Below, one piece after another: positions 29,039 through 37,700 of a stretch of 64,000 bases of DNA (positions are counted from its first letter, which is position 1; each line of letters begins with the position of its first letter). This DNA comes from Halopseudomonas litoralis. Its GTDB lineage: Bacteria > Pseudomonadota > Gammaproteobacteria > Pseudomonadales > Pseudomonadaceae. The position numbers were made by a program, and so were the translations under genes. Below the pieces are notes generated by a model that was not told the DNA's origin, searched no databases, and was given only the letters and a program-made list of their open reading frames with translations. The stretch covers positions 3,596,001 to 3,660,000 of the forward strand of contig NZ_LT629748.1 in NCBI RefSeq assembly GCF_900105005.1, written 5' to 3'.

Positions 29039-29344
29039 ATGCTTCGAGTGTAGATGTAGGGGGCGGTTCGCGGGAGGGAACGTGTAACAAATTGTGCCAT
29101 CAAAATGACACTAAAGAGGGTGGTTTTTATCTTGGCGAACGGCGGCTCTAGAAGTTCTACGCAGTCCTGACTTTATTTTCAGTGAGTTACTAACTGCAGC
29201 CATGGTGATATCCAGCGTGCTAGAGAATTGACTTAGTCCTGTCATATCGGTTGGCAGCGAGCCGGCTAGCTGTCCGCTCCTGGCCGGCTAGCGACCGTTT
29301 CCATCACCGTTCATCCTTGCCTTTCATCACGTGGAGGACAAGCC
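29039..29344. other. Intergenic region upstream of an integrase
   Basis: No gene. It holds a direct repeat GCCGGCTAGC at 29261-29270 and 29283-29292 about 55-80 bp before the integrase start. This could be an arm-type or core recombinase site, but nothing confirms it. Confidence 0.4.
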
Positions 29345-29965
29345 ATGAAAGCCACTGAAACCTATAGCCATCAACCTTGGAACAAGGGCAAGCTGGTCGG
29401 GCAGAAAGCCCCGCTGCGACTCAGAGACATTTGGTCCATCCGGGTAAGGCTTCAAATAGCGGATAGACCTCGAGATCTTGCGTTATTCGAGTTAGCCATC
29501 GACAGCAAGCTGCGGGCCTGCGATTTAACCAAGCTTCGTGTGCGGGACATCGCACATGGAGACCTTGTGTCGTCTCGGGCCATTGTGATGCAGCAGAAAA
29601 CCCAGCACCCGGTGCAATTTGAAATCACTGAACAAACCAGGGTGGCGCTGGCGGAATGGATACAGCAGGCAAACCTACGCAGCGAGGATTTCTTATTTCC
29701 TAGCCGGTTGCATAGCTCAGATCATCTTTCCACCAGACAGTACGCGCGGATCGTCAAAGTTTGGGTGGCTGCCATTGGGCTTGATCCGGCCCTGTATGGC
29801 ACTCACACGATGCGTCGCACCAAAGCTTCTCTGATCTACCGCAGAACGAGGAACCTAAGGGCGATCCAGCTTCTTCTCGGCCACAGCAAGCTTGAAAGCA
29901 CCGTCAGATACCTGGGAATTGAGGTCGATGACGCTTTGGAAATGGCGGAGCAGACGGAGGTCTGA
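29345..29965 (+). CDS. Short tyrosine-type site-specific recombinase
   Basis: A 206-residue catalytic-domain integrase without the usual N-terminal core-binding domain. The conserved set is Arg in LRACDLTKLRVRDI, Lys in MQQKTQHPVQFEI, His-x-x-Arg in THTMRRTKASLIY, His in LLLGHSKLESTVRY and the nucleophile Tyr in RYLGIEVD. GGAGGAC precedes the ATG. Proteins of this size occur in Pseudomonas and other ICEs and may act in element excision or gene-cassette-like exchange. Intact. Confidence 0.87.
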   Translation: MKATETYSHQPWNKGKLVGQKAPLRLRDIWSIRVRLQIADRPRDLALFELAIDSKLRACDLTKLRVRDIAHGDLVSSRAIVMQQKTQHPVQFEITEQTRVALAEWIQQANLRSEDFLFPSRLHSSDHLSTRQYARIVKVWVAAIGLDPALYGTHTMRRTKASLIYRRTRNLRAIQLLLGHSKLESTVRYLGIEVDDALEMAEQTEV

Positions 29966-30123
29966 CCTTGAATAGCGACGGCTGAAGCTAACCCGTCGCT
30001 ATTCGGCCAATTGCTGCCGCATCAATGGGCGCCTGTCCGAGTCACACAATTTGATTGGGGCAGACCATACTGGGTCTCTGGCCGAGGCCAAGTATAGAGA
30101 TCTGAATCCTCAAAGGAGCTTCA

Positions 30124-30886
30124 ATGCATCTGGTAATGCTCGATACATGCGTATGGCTTGATATTTCATCCCAGAAGTCAGAGCTGCCAATGCTCACGGC
30201 GATAGAGCATCTAGTTGAGGATGGCGTTATCAAGATCCTGCTGCCCGACTTGGTACGGACCGAGTACGAGCAAAATAAAGACAGGGTGATCGAGGCCACA
30301 CGCAAACGCCTCGCGAACGAGTTCAGAGTGGTTAAAGGTGTCATTGAGTCGTTTGGCGGCGACGGAAAGGACGTAACGCTTGAGACGTTGGAGGACGTGA
30401 ATCACCGTCTGCCAATACTTTCAGAAGCCACCGAGGGCACGGTTAAGCGTGTCCTGAGGTTATTCGACACAGCTTTGGTTGTAGCAATAACTGATAAGGC
30501 AAAAATTAAAGCAGCTGAGCGCGCAATCGCGAAGAAGGCTCCGTTCCACAAGCAAAAAAACAGTGTTGCCGACGCGGTACTTATTGAGGCGTTCCAAGAG
30601 TATCGGCTAGAACACGCAGATGAGTACAACTCCTTTCGGTTCGTCACCCATAATGTCAATGATTTTTCAGCCAAAGACCACCGCTTACCTCACGAAGATT
30701 TTGCAGAAATCTTTGATGACCAAACCCATTTCTACAATGCCACAAGCCAGGCCGTAGAGGATCTGCTCGACCTCGAAGAGCTCCACTATGAGTACGACTG
30801 GGCTTGGGAGGATCAGACGCGCGGCTTGCAAGAGATCTTGGGGGCAATGGATGAGCTGGTCGATAAAGTTTGGTACAACAGGCATA
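30124..30886 (+). pseudogene. PIN-domain (DUF4935-like) gene, 5' part, split by IS3
   Basis: Preceded by AAAGGAG. The N-terminal part has the PIN signature HLVMLDTCVWLDIS (first Asp), LLPDLVRTEYEQNK (Glu) and later NSVADAVLIEAF and FVTHNVNDFS (further acidic residues), indicating a metal-dependent RNase-like fold. The IS3 element at 30887 interrupts it. Removing the element and one ATA duplication gives NRHMNRAHHIEQG and continues to 32433, a protein of about 334 residues. As it stands the product would be about 266 residues with 11 foreign residues. Confidence 0.85.
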
Positions 30887-30925
30887 TGAATCGTACCGGG
30901 TTTTATGGAGGCCATTTCGTTTAAG

Positions 30926-31741
30926 TCAGGCCGCCATGGTCTGACCGGATTGTTGCTGGTAGAAGTTTGCCTCAGCTTCTGCCGGGGGTATATACCCAAT
31001 CGAGCTCAGCAACCGCTGGTGGTTGTACCAGTGAACCCATTTCAAAGTGGCGATTTCCACGGCTTCGCGACTACGCCAGGATTGCCGATAGATCAGCTCC
31101 GCTTTGTATAACCCGTTGATGGTTTCAGCCAAAGCGTTGTCATAGCTATCGCCTTTGCTGCCTACAGAGGGCTCTATGCCGGCCTCAGCGAGACGCTCGG
31201 TGTATCGGATGGAGACGTATTGGCTACCCCTGTCGCTATGGTGTATCAGGCCGTCCATGCGGCTCGGCTGTCGAGCGTGCAGCGCTTGCTCCAGGGCATC
31301 CAGAACGAAGTCTGTTCGCATGCTGTTGCTCACCCGCCAGCCAACGATACGCCGGGCAAATACATCGACCACGAAGGCGACGTAGAGCCAGCCTTGCCAC
31401 GTTGAAACATAAGTAAAGTCGGACACCCATAGCTGATTGGGTCGATCCGCATGGAACTGGCGTTGGACCCTATCCAGCGGACAAATCGCGTTCTCATTCG
31501 GGATGGTGGTGCGGATCACATGACCGCGACGAACGCCCTGCAGGCCCAGTTGACGCATCAGCCGCTGTACCGTGCAGCGAGCAATATCAATGCCCTCACG
31601 CTTGAGTTGCTTCCAGACTTTCACGACGCCATAGCACTGCATATTGTCATCCCAGACTCGCTGGATTTTATCGCTCAACAGCTCGTCCTGTTTGGCACGA
31701 GCGCTTCGCAGTTCGGGTTGACGGGCTTTGGCTGCATGCAC
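30926..31741 (-). CDS. IS3-family transposase OrfB, copy A
   Basis: A 271-residue integrase-core product. The frame itself is open further upstream ([18 protein letters not shown]) and is reached by frameshifting from orfA. Catalytic motifs: LWVSDFTYVSTWQG, HHSDRGSQYVS and DNALAETINGLYKAE. Intact and identical to copy B. Confidence 0.94.
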   Translation of the reverse strand: MHAAKARQPELRSARAKQDELLSDKIQRVWDDNMQCYGVVKVWKQLKREGIDIARCTVQRLMRQLGLQGVRRGHVIRTTIPNENAICPLDRVQRQFHADRPNQLWVSDFTYVSTWQGWLYVAFVVDVFARRIVGWRVSNSMRTDFVLDALEQALHARQPSRMDGLIHHSDRGSQYVSIRYTERLAEAGIEPSVGSKGDSYDNALAETINGLYKAELIYRQSWRSREAVEIATLKWVHWYNHQRLLSSIGYIPPAEAEANFYQQQSGQTMAA

Positions 31742-31824
31742 GTAATAACCGGACGGAGCGATCTGGATTACCCGACAGATCGACTCGACTCCGTAGCGGT
31801 CACGGTACTCGTCAACGAAGGCGT

Positions 31825-32139
31825 TCAGGGTTTGTTGCGGCGGTCGAGCTCCGCCTGGGCAAAATACGCACTGGCCAGGCGCAGAATCTCGTTCGCTTTG
31901 CGCAGTTCCCGGTTCTCGCGTTCCAGAGCCTTGATGCGTTCTCGTTCCTCGGTCGTCTGGCCGGGGCGGTGGCCAATATCAGTGCGTATCCAGCCATGCA
32001 GCGTCTGGGGGACACAGCCGATCTTGGGCGCAATGGATTCGATGGCTGCCCATTCGGAGGGGTAGTCCTTCAGGTTCTCCAGAACCATGCGCACAGCACG
32101 TTCACGGACTTCAGGGGAATAGCTATTAGATTTCTTCAT
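31825..32139 (-). CDS. IS3-family transposase OrfA, copy A
   Basis: 104 residues: helix-turn-helix of the IS3 type ([29 protein letters not shown]) followed by a leucine-zipper helix ([25 protein letters not shown]). It partners with OrfB in the same element. Confidence 0.94.
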   Translation of the reverse strand: MKKSNSYSPEVRERAVRMVLENLKDYPSEWAAIESIAPKIGCVPQTLHGWIRTDIGHRPGQTTEERERIKALERENRELRKANEILRLASAYFAQAELDRRNKP

Positions 32140-32191
32140 GCCTCATTCTCTCAAGAGTTGAGGCCTCCACGAAACCCGGTGCGATTCAATA

Positions 32192-32433
32192 TGAACCGCG
32201 CTCACCACATTGAGCAAGGAACTATCAAGCTCATCCCGGAGGGAGCTGAGCGTAATTCCAATGGTGAGATTCACCAACACATCTGGAAAGGTGCGTTGGC
32301 CGCTGCTGAGAGGGTGAGAAATCAGTACGAGGACACCGGCCCTTGGGACGATTTTGAGTGGGGCATGCTCAACGGCAAGCTATCCGCGCTCCGCTGGGTA
32401 CTAGGAGATGAATGGGACATGCTCGATACCTGA
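32192..32433 (+). pseudogene. PIN-domain gene, 3' part after IS3
   Basis: Continues the frame of 30124-30886: MNRAHHIEQGTIKLIPEGAE and later GALAAAERVRNQYEDTGPWDDFEWGMLNGKLSALRWVLGDEWDMLDT. It has no ribosome site of its own and is probably not expressed as a separate protein. Confidence 0.82.
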
Positions 32434-32868
32434 AGCAATAGAGGCCCCCTCTGGATCGACATCAAGACAGCTCTGTAAATGACCAATCAGCTTGTCTGTA
32501 ACACTCTGGATAGCTCCCTCTTCACCATCCTATAAAGGGTTGACTGCTACCGGTCGTGACAGGCCGGTGTCGGCCAAAAGCGGCCGATCTACTCAAGTCA
32601 CCCTGCTCTTGCCACTTCCTCTTGGCAGCGCTTACGACTGCACACTTAAAAGGCAGTGGGGCAAACAGTGACGTCTGGCTAACCTTGACTCCAGCACACC
32701 CGGCACCTACCTGCCACCGCCGAGCACAACAAGGCCAGCTTCGCGAAAGAACCAAGCCTGCCAATACCCACCATCAACAGTGATACGCAGAAAATTACCA
32801 GCGCCACGTCGAAGAACATGGTTACGATCAGCAAATTCACAGGGCTTGGCTTCGGTGCAGGCCGATTC
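32434..32868. other. Gene-free region with dispersed repeat
   Basis: No gene seen. The 30-bp sequence at 32557-32586 is the inverted partner of the repeat at 9258-9288. Confidence 0.45.
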
Positions 32869-34281
32869 CTACCATTTCAGTATCGGCGAGCTTGAGCAGA
32901 TAACGAGCTGCTTGCTGCCCCGCGTCATTGCAACATAAAGATTTTTTGCATTCATCTTCTCTGGTTCGAGAATGATGGCTACGTCCGCCTCAAGCCCTTT
33001 CAACAACAAGGTGCTCCCCACAGACTTAGGGCGCATCGTACGAGGTATATGTCTAAAACGTTCTCGCTCTCGCATCGCCGCAGCGTGGAAAGTCACGGTC
33101 CCGTTCACTGCCCGTAGCGCCTTCGAGCACAAGCGCACGATGTCCGGCCGGAAAGCGAAAACACCGTTGGTATCGTAGAAAGCATCCAGCATATCGGCGG
33201 CACTTCGATGAGAGGGGGCTCGCAGATAAGCCAGCGCAATCTCTTCGATACGACTGGCGTGCGTCCGCGCCCTCCCTGCATGTAGCGAACGAGTCCGGGC
33301 AATTAGCTTTTCTGGTGACAGTCCCGACAGTAAGTTACCAAAATAGCTCACTGCATCGTCCAGAGACAATTGAGCAGAAGGATCAAACGCTGCAGCAAAC
33401 TTCATGAAATCCACCATGTCATTGGCTTCAACCATTGTCGCACGGGCTCTGCGAGCGGTCTGCCACTGACTACCCTTGTTTCTCGAGTCTGCAATGATGA
33501 GAGCTGTGCCTGCAAACTTTCGCTTTGCAGTGGCGAGGCGTGTTTCGTTCATCTGGGCAGCCGACCCTTCAAGGCGAACCCACTCCACCCCTTTTGGAAC
33601 CTTGGAAAGGTCAATAGAGCCACCAGCTCGACTCAACGATGGACGAACGGAGTTGAGAAGCCAATCACCAACCTCCGGTGCATCTGCATTCTTCCAGCGC
33701 CAAGGCTCCGGCTTCCACGTCAAACGGGGGAAAGCAGCAACCACATCTTTTTGCCAATCGACAACGGGGCCGGCAAAGTCAAAGATGACCTGAAGAGGGT
33801 CACCTAGGACCACCGTAGGCAGTAAATTAGCAAGCGCGAGAATCATCTCATGCTGCAAACTTCCGCAATCTTGGTACTCGTCCACAATGACCCGCGAGTA
33901 TGTCGCTGAGACGATCTTATCAGTGTGACCGGCTTTAAGGATGCCCAACGCTGCTTGCCGAATTGCCGCATAGTTTGCGCTGTTTCCTTGTATCCGAAGA
34001 ACAGCCGGCGCGAGACGCGAGCGCTGGGGAAAGCACTGGACCAAGCGAATGGCCCAGCTATCCAGCGTTGTCACTCGAGCGGCGTCGCCGCGTACGCCGA
34101 GCTTTTTCAAACGCTGCTCGAGCGCAGCTCTCCCCGCGTTGGTATGTGTCAGCACAAGGGCAGGCTTGCTGTCTTCACTTCGTAAGAGCGCAGAGGTGAT
34201 GAGCTGCGTCTTGCCACATCCGGCAGGGGCGCTGACGCTCCCGCGACGGTACGCGAGGATGTCCAATTCAGCGTCACACAT
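32869..34281 (-). CDS. gajB: UvrD-like helicase, Gabija GajB-like
   Basis: A 470-residue superfamily 1 helicase-like protein. The ATG at 34281 is preferred over an in-frame TTG at 34302. Motif I SAPAGCGKTQLI at 17-28, motif Ia VLTHTNAGRAAL, motif II VIVDEYQDC, GDPLQVIFDF, and the C-terminal motifs GLEADVAIIL and LYVAMTRGSKQLVI. The size is close to GajB (about 490). It overlaps the end of the upstream ATPase-TOPRIM gene. In Gabija, GajB with GajA senses and blocks phage replication. Confidence 0.82.
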   Translation of the reverse strand: MCDAELDILAYRRGSVSAPAGCGKTQLITSALLRSEDSKPALVLTHTNAGRAALEQRLKKLGVRGDAARVTTLDSWAIRLVQCFPQRSRLAPAVLRIQGNSANYAAIRQAALGILKAGHTDKIVSATYSRVIVDEYQDCGSLQHEMILALANLLPTVVLGDPLQVIFDFAGPVVDWQKDVVAAFPRLTWKPEPWRWKNADAPEVGDWLLNSVRPSLSRAGGSIDLSKVPKGVEWVRLEGSAAQMNETRLATAKRKFAGTALIIADSRNKGSQWQTARRARATMVEANDMVDFMKFAAAFDPSAQLSLDDAVSYFGNLLSGLSPEKLIARTRSLHAGRARTHASRIEEIALAYLRAPSHRSAADMLDAFYDTNGVFAFRPDIVRLCSKALRAVNGTVTFHAAAMRERERFRHIPRTMRPKSVGSTLLLKGLEADVAIILEPEKMNAKNLYVAMTRGSKQLVICSSSPILKW

Positions 34282-36031
34282 CGGACTGCCTGAATAATGC
34301 AAAAATCGGCTGTTTTAGCTCTGGCTCGGCGTCCTTTATCCAAGGGCCAATCACTCTTTCTCCCACCAGCTCCATTTTGCTGATGGACTTGAACCAACCT
34401 TTACGACCCGGTCCAACTTTGGAATCTTTTGTTGAAAGTTTAGCAGCCTTGCCCAAGAAGGCCCGCTCTTCGTCTTCGTACTGGGCATCTCCGCCGACGA
34501 GGCTTAACGCAGTCTCCAAATCGAACTTCTTATTTGAGACCTCTTCCAGAGCACCGCCAACCAACTCCTCTGAGTTGAGCTCAATCGCCAGCTTAATGAG
34601 ATCGTCCACGCCATAGTCAGGGAGCCACCTGAACAAGGCCTCTTCGAGAGCAAGGGAATCACCCCAAGTACATACCGTGACACCATCAGCTTCAGCCGCC
34701 TCTCGTGCCTCTTGTGGTATGACCACATCTGCATCCAAGAACGCTTTGGTTCGGTAGCCCCACTGGGCAAAAATTTGCGCACGCTCTAAGATATGCTTCG
34801 GACTCCTTCCTCCGGCATCGACAAACGCAGTTGCATTTGCATATGCAGATTGCTTTCCTTTCGACACCCGGTATCTGTCAATACCTCGAAGGAGCCCAAC
34901 CTCGCTAGCTCCTTCGCAGACAATCACAGTTCGTGCAAGGAATGCCTCCGGATAGAGACGAGCAGCACCCTGGATTACGTTCTCGCTACTTACCAAACGC
35001 ATTTGGTGCTGCCCGCCGTCCGCTTTACGAACGATAACGATCTGGTCACCACTGAGTTCTCTCACCGCAACCGCAGAATGTGTTGTCATGAAGACCTGAA
35101 GCGGGGCCTCCGTTTCTTTTGACCCGAGAGAGTGCAGTAGACTGATCACGCGATGCGGTTCAAGTCCATGCTCGACCTCATCAACCAGCAAGCAGCTTGC
35201 TGCAGATGAAGCTTCCCGGTGAAGAGCTGCCAGTAACAGGCGACTAGACCCTGTACCAAGGTTGCGCAAGGGCACTCCGCCATCAGAATGCAACGTAATC
35301 GCCCCGTCTGAAAAGGAAAGCGCCCCCGCATCCAGCAATGCCTGGGCCTTCTCACCAACATCAATGCCCATCTCCCTAGCTTTAGTCGTGACTAGATCAA
35401 GCATGTCACCAATGTTGGCTCCAGCCTTATCCCCAAACGCCAACCGAGCCTCTCTTGCCGCCGAGACCAAATCATTGCCAACAGCAAGCTTTTCTTCCGA
35501 TAACCGCGCCAATACAGAACTTCTGCTCCAAGAAAGATTGGTGCTCGAGTGATTACCAATACGGCTCGGCGCAAGCATTGCTCTTTCCTTCCATTGAAGT
35601 TGTCGCTGGTAGGGATCGGACTCTGTCCGCCTTGAGTACAAGGCTCGTTTTGGATCCAGGTCGCTTCCGACTACCAATTGAAACGTCAGAACGACCTCGA
35701 GACCATCACCAGGCTCGTCTTCGACACAGCCGCTGGCAGCATTGAAACCACGCAGCACGTCACCGAGACTATCCAAATCCATCAGATGGTCCGGGAGCGC
35801 GCCGACCGTCACCCTTATGATGATCGGCTTGGAAACATCCATTCCAAAGAAGTCGGCGTCCGAGAACTCTACATTGCGGCGCACGGACATGCAGACTTCA
35901 ATTGCATCGAGAATTGAAGTCTTTCCGCTATCCCCAGGCCCGATGAGGCAATTAATACCTTCGCAGGGAGCCCAACTGAGCCGATTGATTCCTCGGAAGT
36001 TCTGAATTTCGACATACCGTATTCTTGCCAT
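34274..36031 (-). CDS. gajA: OLD-family ATPase-TOPRIM nuclease, Gabija GajA-like
   Basis: A 585-residue protein: N-terminal ABC-type ATPase with Walker A IGPGDSGKTSIL at 30-41, signature-like LRNLGTGSSRLLL near 255-266, Walker B CLLVDEVEHGLEPH at 280-293 and the H-loop FMTTHSAVAV. A C-terminal TOPRIM domain has VIVCEGASEVGLL at 369-381, FVDAGG at 403-408 and KAFLDADVV near 429-437. Length matches GajA. GGAGG precedes the ATG. It is the first gene of a two-gene operon with the helicase. A stand-alone OLD nuclease is the main alternative, but the UvrD partner favours Gabija. Confidence 0.84.
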   Translation of the reverse strand: MARIRYVEIQNFRGINRLSWAPCEGINCLIGPGDSGKTSILDAIEVCMSVRRNVEFSDADFFGMDVSKPIIIRVTVGALPDHLMDLDSLGDVLRGFNAASGCVEDEPGDGLEVVLTFQLVVGSDLDPKRALYSRRTESDPYQRQLQWKERAMLAPSRIGNHSSTNLSWSRSSVLARLSEEKLAVGNDLVSAAREARLAFGDKAGANIGDMLDLVTTKAREMGIDVGEKAQALLDAGALSFSDGAITLHSDGGVPLRNLGTGSSRLLLAALHREASSAASCLLVDEVEHGLEPHRVISLLHSLGSKETEAPLQVFMTTHSAVAVRELSGDQIVIVRKADGGQHQMRLVSSENVIQGAARLYPEAFLARTVIVCEGASEVGLLRGIDRYRVSKGKQSAYANATAFVDAGGRSPKHILERAQIFAQWGYRTKAFLDADVVIPQEAREAAEADGVTVCTWGDSLALEEALFRWLPDYGVDDLIKLAIELNSEELVGGALEEVSNKKFDLETALSLVGGDAQYEDEERAFLGKAAKLSTKDSKVGPGRKGWFKSISKMELVGERVIGPWIKDAEPELKQPIFALFRQSDV

Positions 36032-36045
36032 GCCCAGGCCTCCTG

Positions 36046-36339
36046 CTATATGGCCAGATATCTATTTGTGAACAGTCTTATCACACACTTCTCCGCCTGC
36101 TTGCACGTTCCTTGTGGATAGTTGTTTCCGGGGCTCCTCTTGGAGCCGGCATTCACCAAGGCCAGGCAGAGGCCGAAAACCATGATCACGATCAGGACTA
36201 ACAGGGCGAACAACTCAGTGTGCGTGAGGTTTTTCAGGTAGGGAGAGGCGATAATCTGCGGGTAAATGGTGTAGCCAACAAGTCCCGCAACAGCGGTAAT
36301 GCCACAATATTTCACGGCACCGATCCAGAATCCTTCCAT
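36046..36339 (-). CDS. Hypothetical two-helix membrane protein
   Basis: A 97-residue frame from the ATG at 36339, 15 bp upstream of the GajA-like gene and on the same strand. Two hydrophobic segments (AVKYCGITAVAGLVGYTIY and TELFALLVLIVIMVFGLCLALV) and a basic tail. No known family. It could be co-transcribed with the defence genes. Confidence 0.5.
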   Translation of the reverse strand: MEGFWIGAVKYCGITAVAGLVGYTIYPQIIASPYLKNLTHTELFALLVLIVIMVFGLCLALVNAGSKRSPGNNYPQGTCKQAEKCVIRLFTNRYLAI

Positions 36340-36718
36340 GATGCATCCGAAAAGTTTTATCGAATGGCCATCATTACTTATCAAAGGGGGCTCGTAAAGT
36401 CACGGCGAACAAAACCCTTGAGGCATCAAGGATATTATTTGCAAGCTCCTCAAGCCCTCCAGGGCTACCAGTGATAGGCAGCTCCTGGCCGTCAGCCGGC
36501 AGGCGCAATCGTCAAGTTTCGGCCTAGAGTGCTTAAAACGCCGATCATGAATCGAAACGCGCGTTGCTGTGTAATTTCTAAAAAAGTGCAGCTAGTCTAC
36601 AGACTAAAAATTCACGTAGAGGCGCGATTTTTGGATCAGCTTTCACCAGATAAGTCGTCCCGGGTGTTTTACACAACTCAGGCCAGAAGCGGAAGTCCGG
36701 TTGGGAGTCAGCAAATCG
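36340..36718. other. Gene-free region
   Basis: Open frames here lack ribosome sites and family features. I see no repeat or RNA gene. It separates the defence genes from the EamA-MocR pair. Confidence 0.4.
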
Positions 36719-37615
36719 CTACTTCGAGAACTTCCTCGCCCCAGCGACGCAAAAAATCACGGCCACTGTCACACCCAGCATCCCGATGCTCACGCTCTCG
36801 TGCAGCAGAGTCGCGGCTAGCGCGAGGCCGAAGAACGGCTGCAACAGCTGCAGCTGCCCAACCGCCGCAATGCCGCCCTGTGCCAGGCCGTGATACCAGA
36901 ATACAAAGCCGATCAGCATGCTGAACAAGGAGACATATGCGAGACTGATCCAAGCGGGAACTGAGATGCCCCTGAAGCTTGCCGGCAAATTGTACAGCGT
37001 CAACGCAGCCATGGTTGGCAACGACAGAACCAGAGCCCAGGAAATCACCTGCCAGCCGCCAAGCACTTTCGACAGCCTGGCTCCTTCGGCATACCCTAGC
37101 CCGCAAGCTACTATCGCAAGCAGCATCAGAACATCGCCCTTGGGCGAGGCAGTTAGGCCTCGAGAGACGGCAAAGCCGACGACCAGCAGGCTGCCCAGAA
37201 TCGAAAAGACCCAGAAGGCCAAACGTGGGCGTTCACCGCCACGCAGTACACCAAAAACCGCAGTGGCAAGAGGCAGCAAGCCGAGGAAGACAATCGAGTG
37301 GGCGGAGGTTACGTATTGCAATGCCATCGCCGTCAGCAACGGGAATCCAACAACCACCCCAAACGCAACTACGGATAATGGAATAATCTGGCCACGTGTC
37401 GGGCGTTTCTCTCTGAACAGCAGAAGCAGCGCCAGTCCCAGCAGGCCGGCGATGGTCGCGCGCGCGACCGTCAGAAATACCGGATCAAACTCCATAACGG
37501 CGACTCGAGTAGCCGGCAGCGAACCGCTGAAGATCAGCACGCCAATAAGTCCGTTGATCCAGCCATTGGCTCTCTTGTCGCTAACCTCTCCGGATAAGTT
37601 GATTGTGTCGCTCAC
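36719..37615 (-). CDS. EamA/DMT-family exporter
   Basis: A 298-residue protein with ten predicted membrane helices in two EamA repeats (GLIGVLIFSGSLPATRVAVM at the first, GDVLMLLAIVACGLGYAEGARLSKVLGG at the second). Drug/metabolite transporters of this group export amino acids or related metabolites. It is divergent from the MocR-type regulator at 37701, an arrangement that usually means the regulator controls the exporter. Confidence 0.9.
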   Translation of the reverse strand: MSDTINLSGEVSDKRANGWINGLIGVLIFSGSLPATRVAVMEFDPVFLTVARATIAGLLGLALLLLFREKRPTRGQIIPLSVVAFGVVVGFPLLTAMALQYVTSAHSIVFLGLLPLATAVFGVLRGGERPRLAFWVFSILGSLLVVGFAVSRGLTASPKGDVLMLLAIVACGLGYAEGARLSKVLGGWQVISWALVLSLPTMAALTLYNLPASFRGISVPAWISLAYVSLFSMLIGFVFWYHGLAQGGIAAVGQLQLLQPFFGLALAATLLHESVSIGMLGVTVAVIFCVAGARKFSK

Positions 37616-37647
37616 GACTAGTACCTCGCTGCTGGGATGTTAAAGAA

Positions 37648-37695
37648 GCGTATAATCGGATTAGCAATACAATCAAAAAATTGTACTGGATACGC
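37648..37695. promoter_or_regulatory. Operator region between EamA and MocR genes
   Basis: The 85-bp divergent intergenic region holds GCGTAT (37648-37653) paired with ATACGC (37690-37695), and inside it ACAAT (37669-37673) paired with ATTGT (37680-37684). Nested dyads of this kind are typical of GntR/MocR operators. Confidence 0.55.
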
Positions 37696-37700
37696 TCTTC

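Larger units (their letters stand above)
30887..32188 (-). mobile_element. IS3-family element, copy A (minus orientation)
   Basis: A 1302-bp element with termini TGAATCGTACCGGGTTTTAT and TGAATCGCACCGGGTTTCGT (both read inward), carrying orfA and orfB. ATA at 30884-30886 and 32189-32191 is the 3-bp target duplication. Sequence identical by reading to copy B at 39754-41055 in the opposite orientation. Confidence 0.92.

Noticed and set aside
32869..36031. Retron, CBASS or Zorya system
   Set aside because: No reverse transcriptase, cyclase or motor proteins; the domains fit an OLD nuclease plus UvrD helicase instead.
36529..36924. 131-residue plus-strand ORF upstream of the EamA gene
   Set aside because: Rich in Ser and Arg, no ribosome site, and overlaps the real exporter gene on the other strand.
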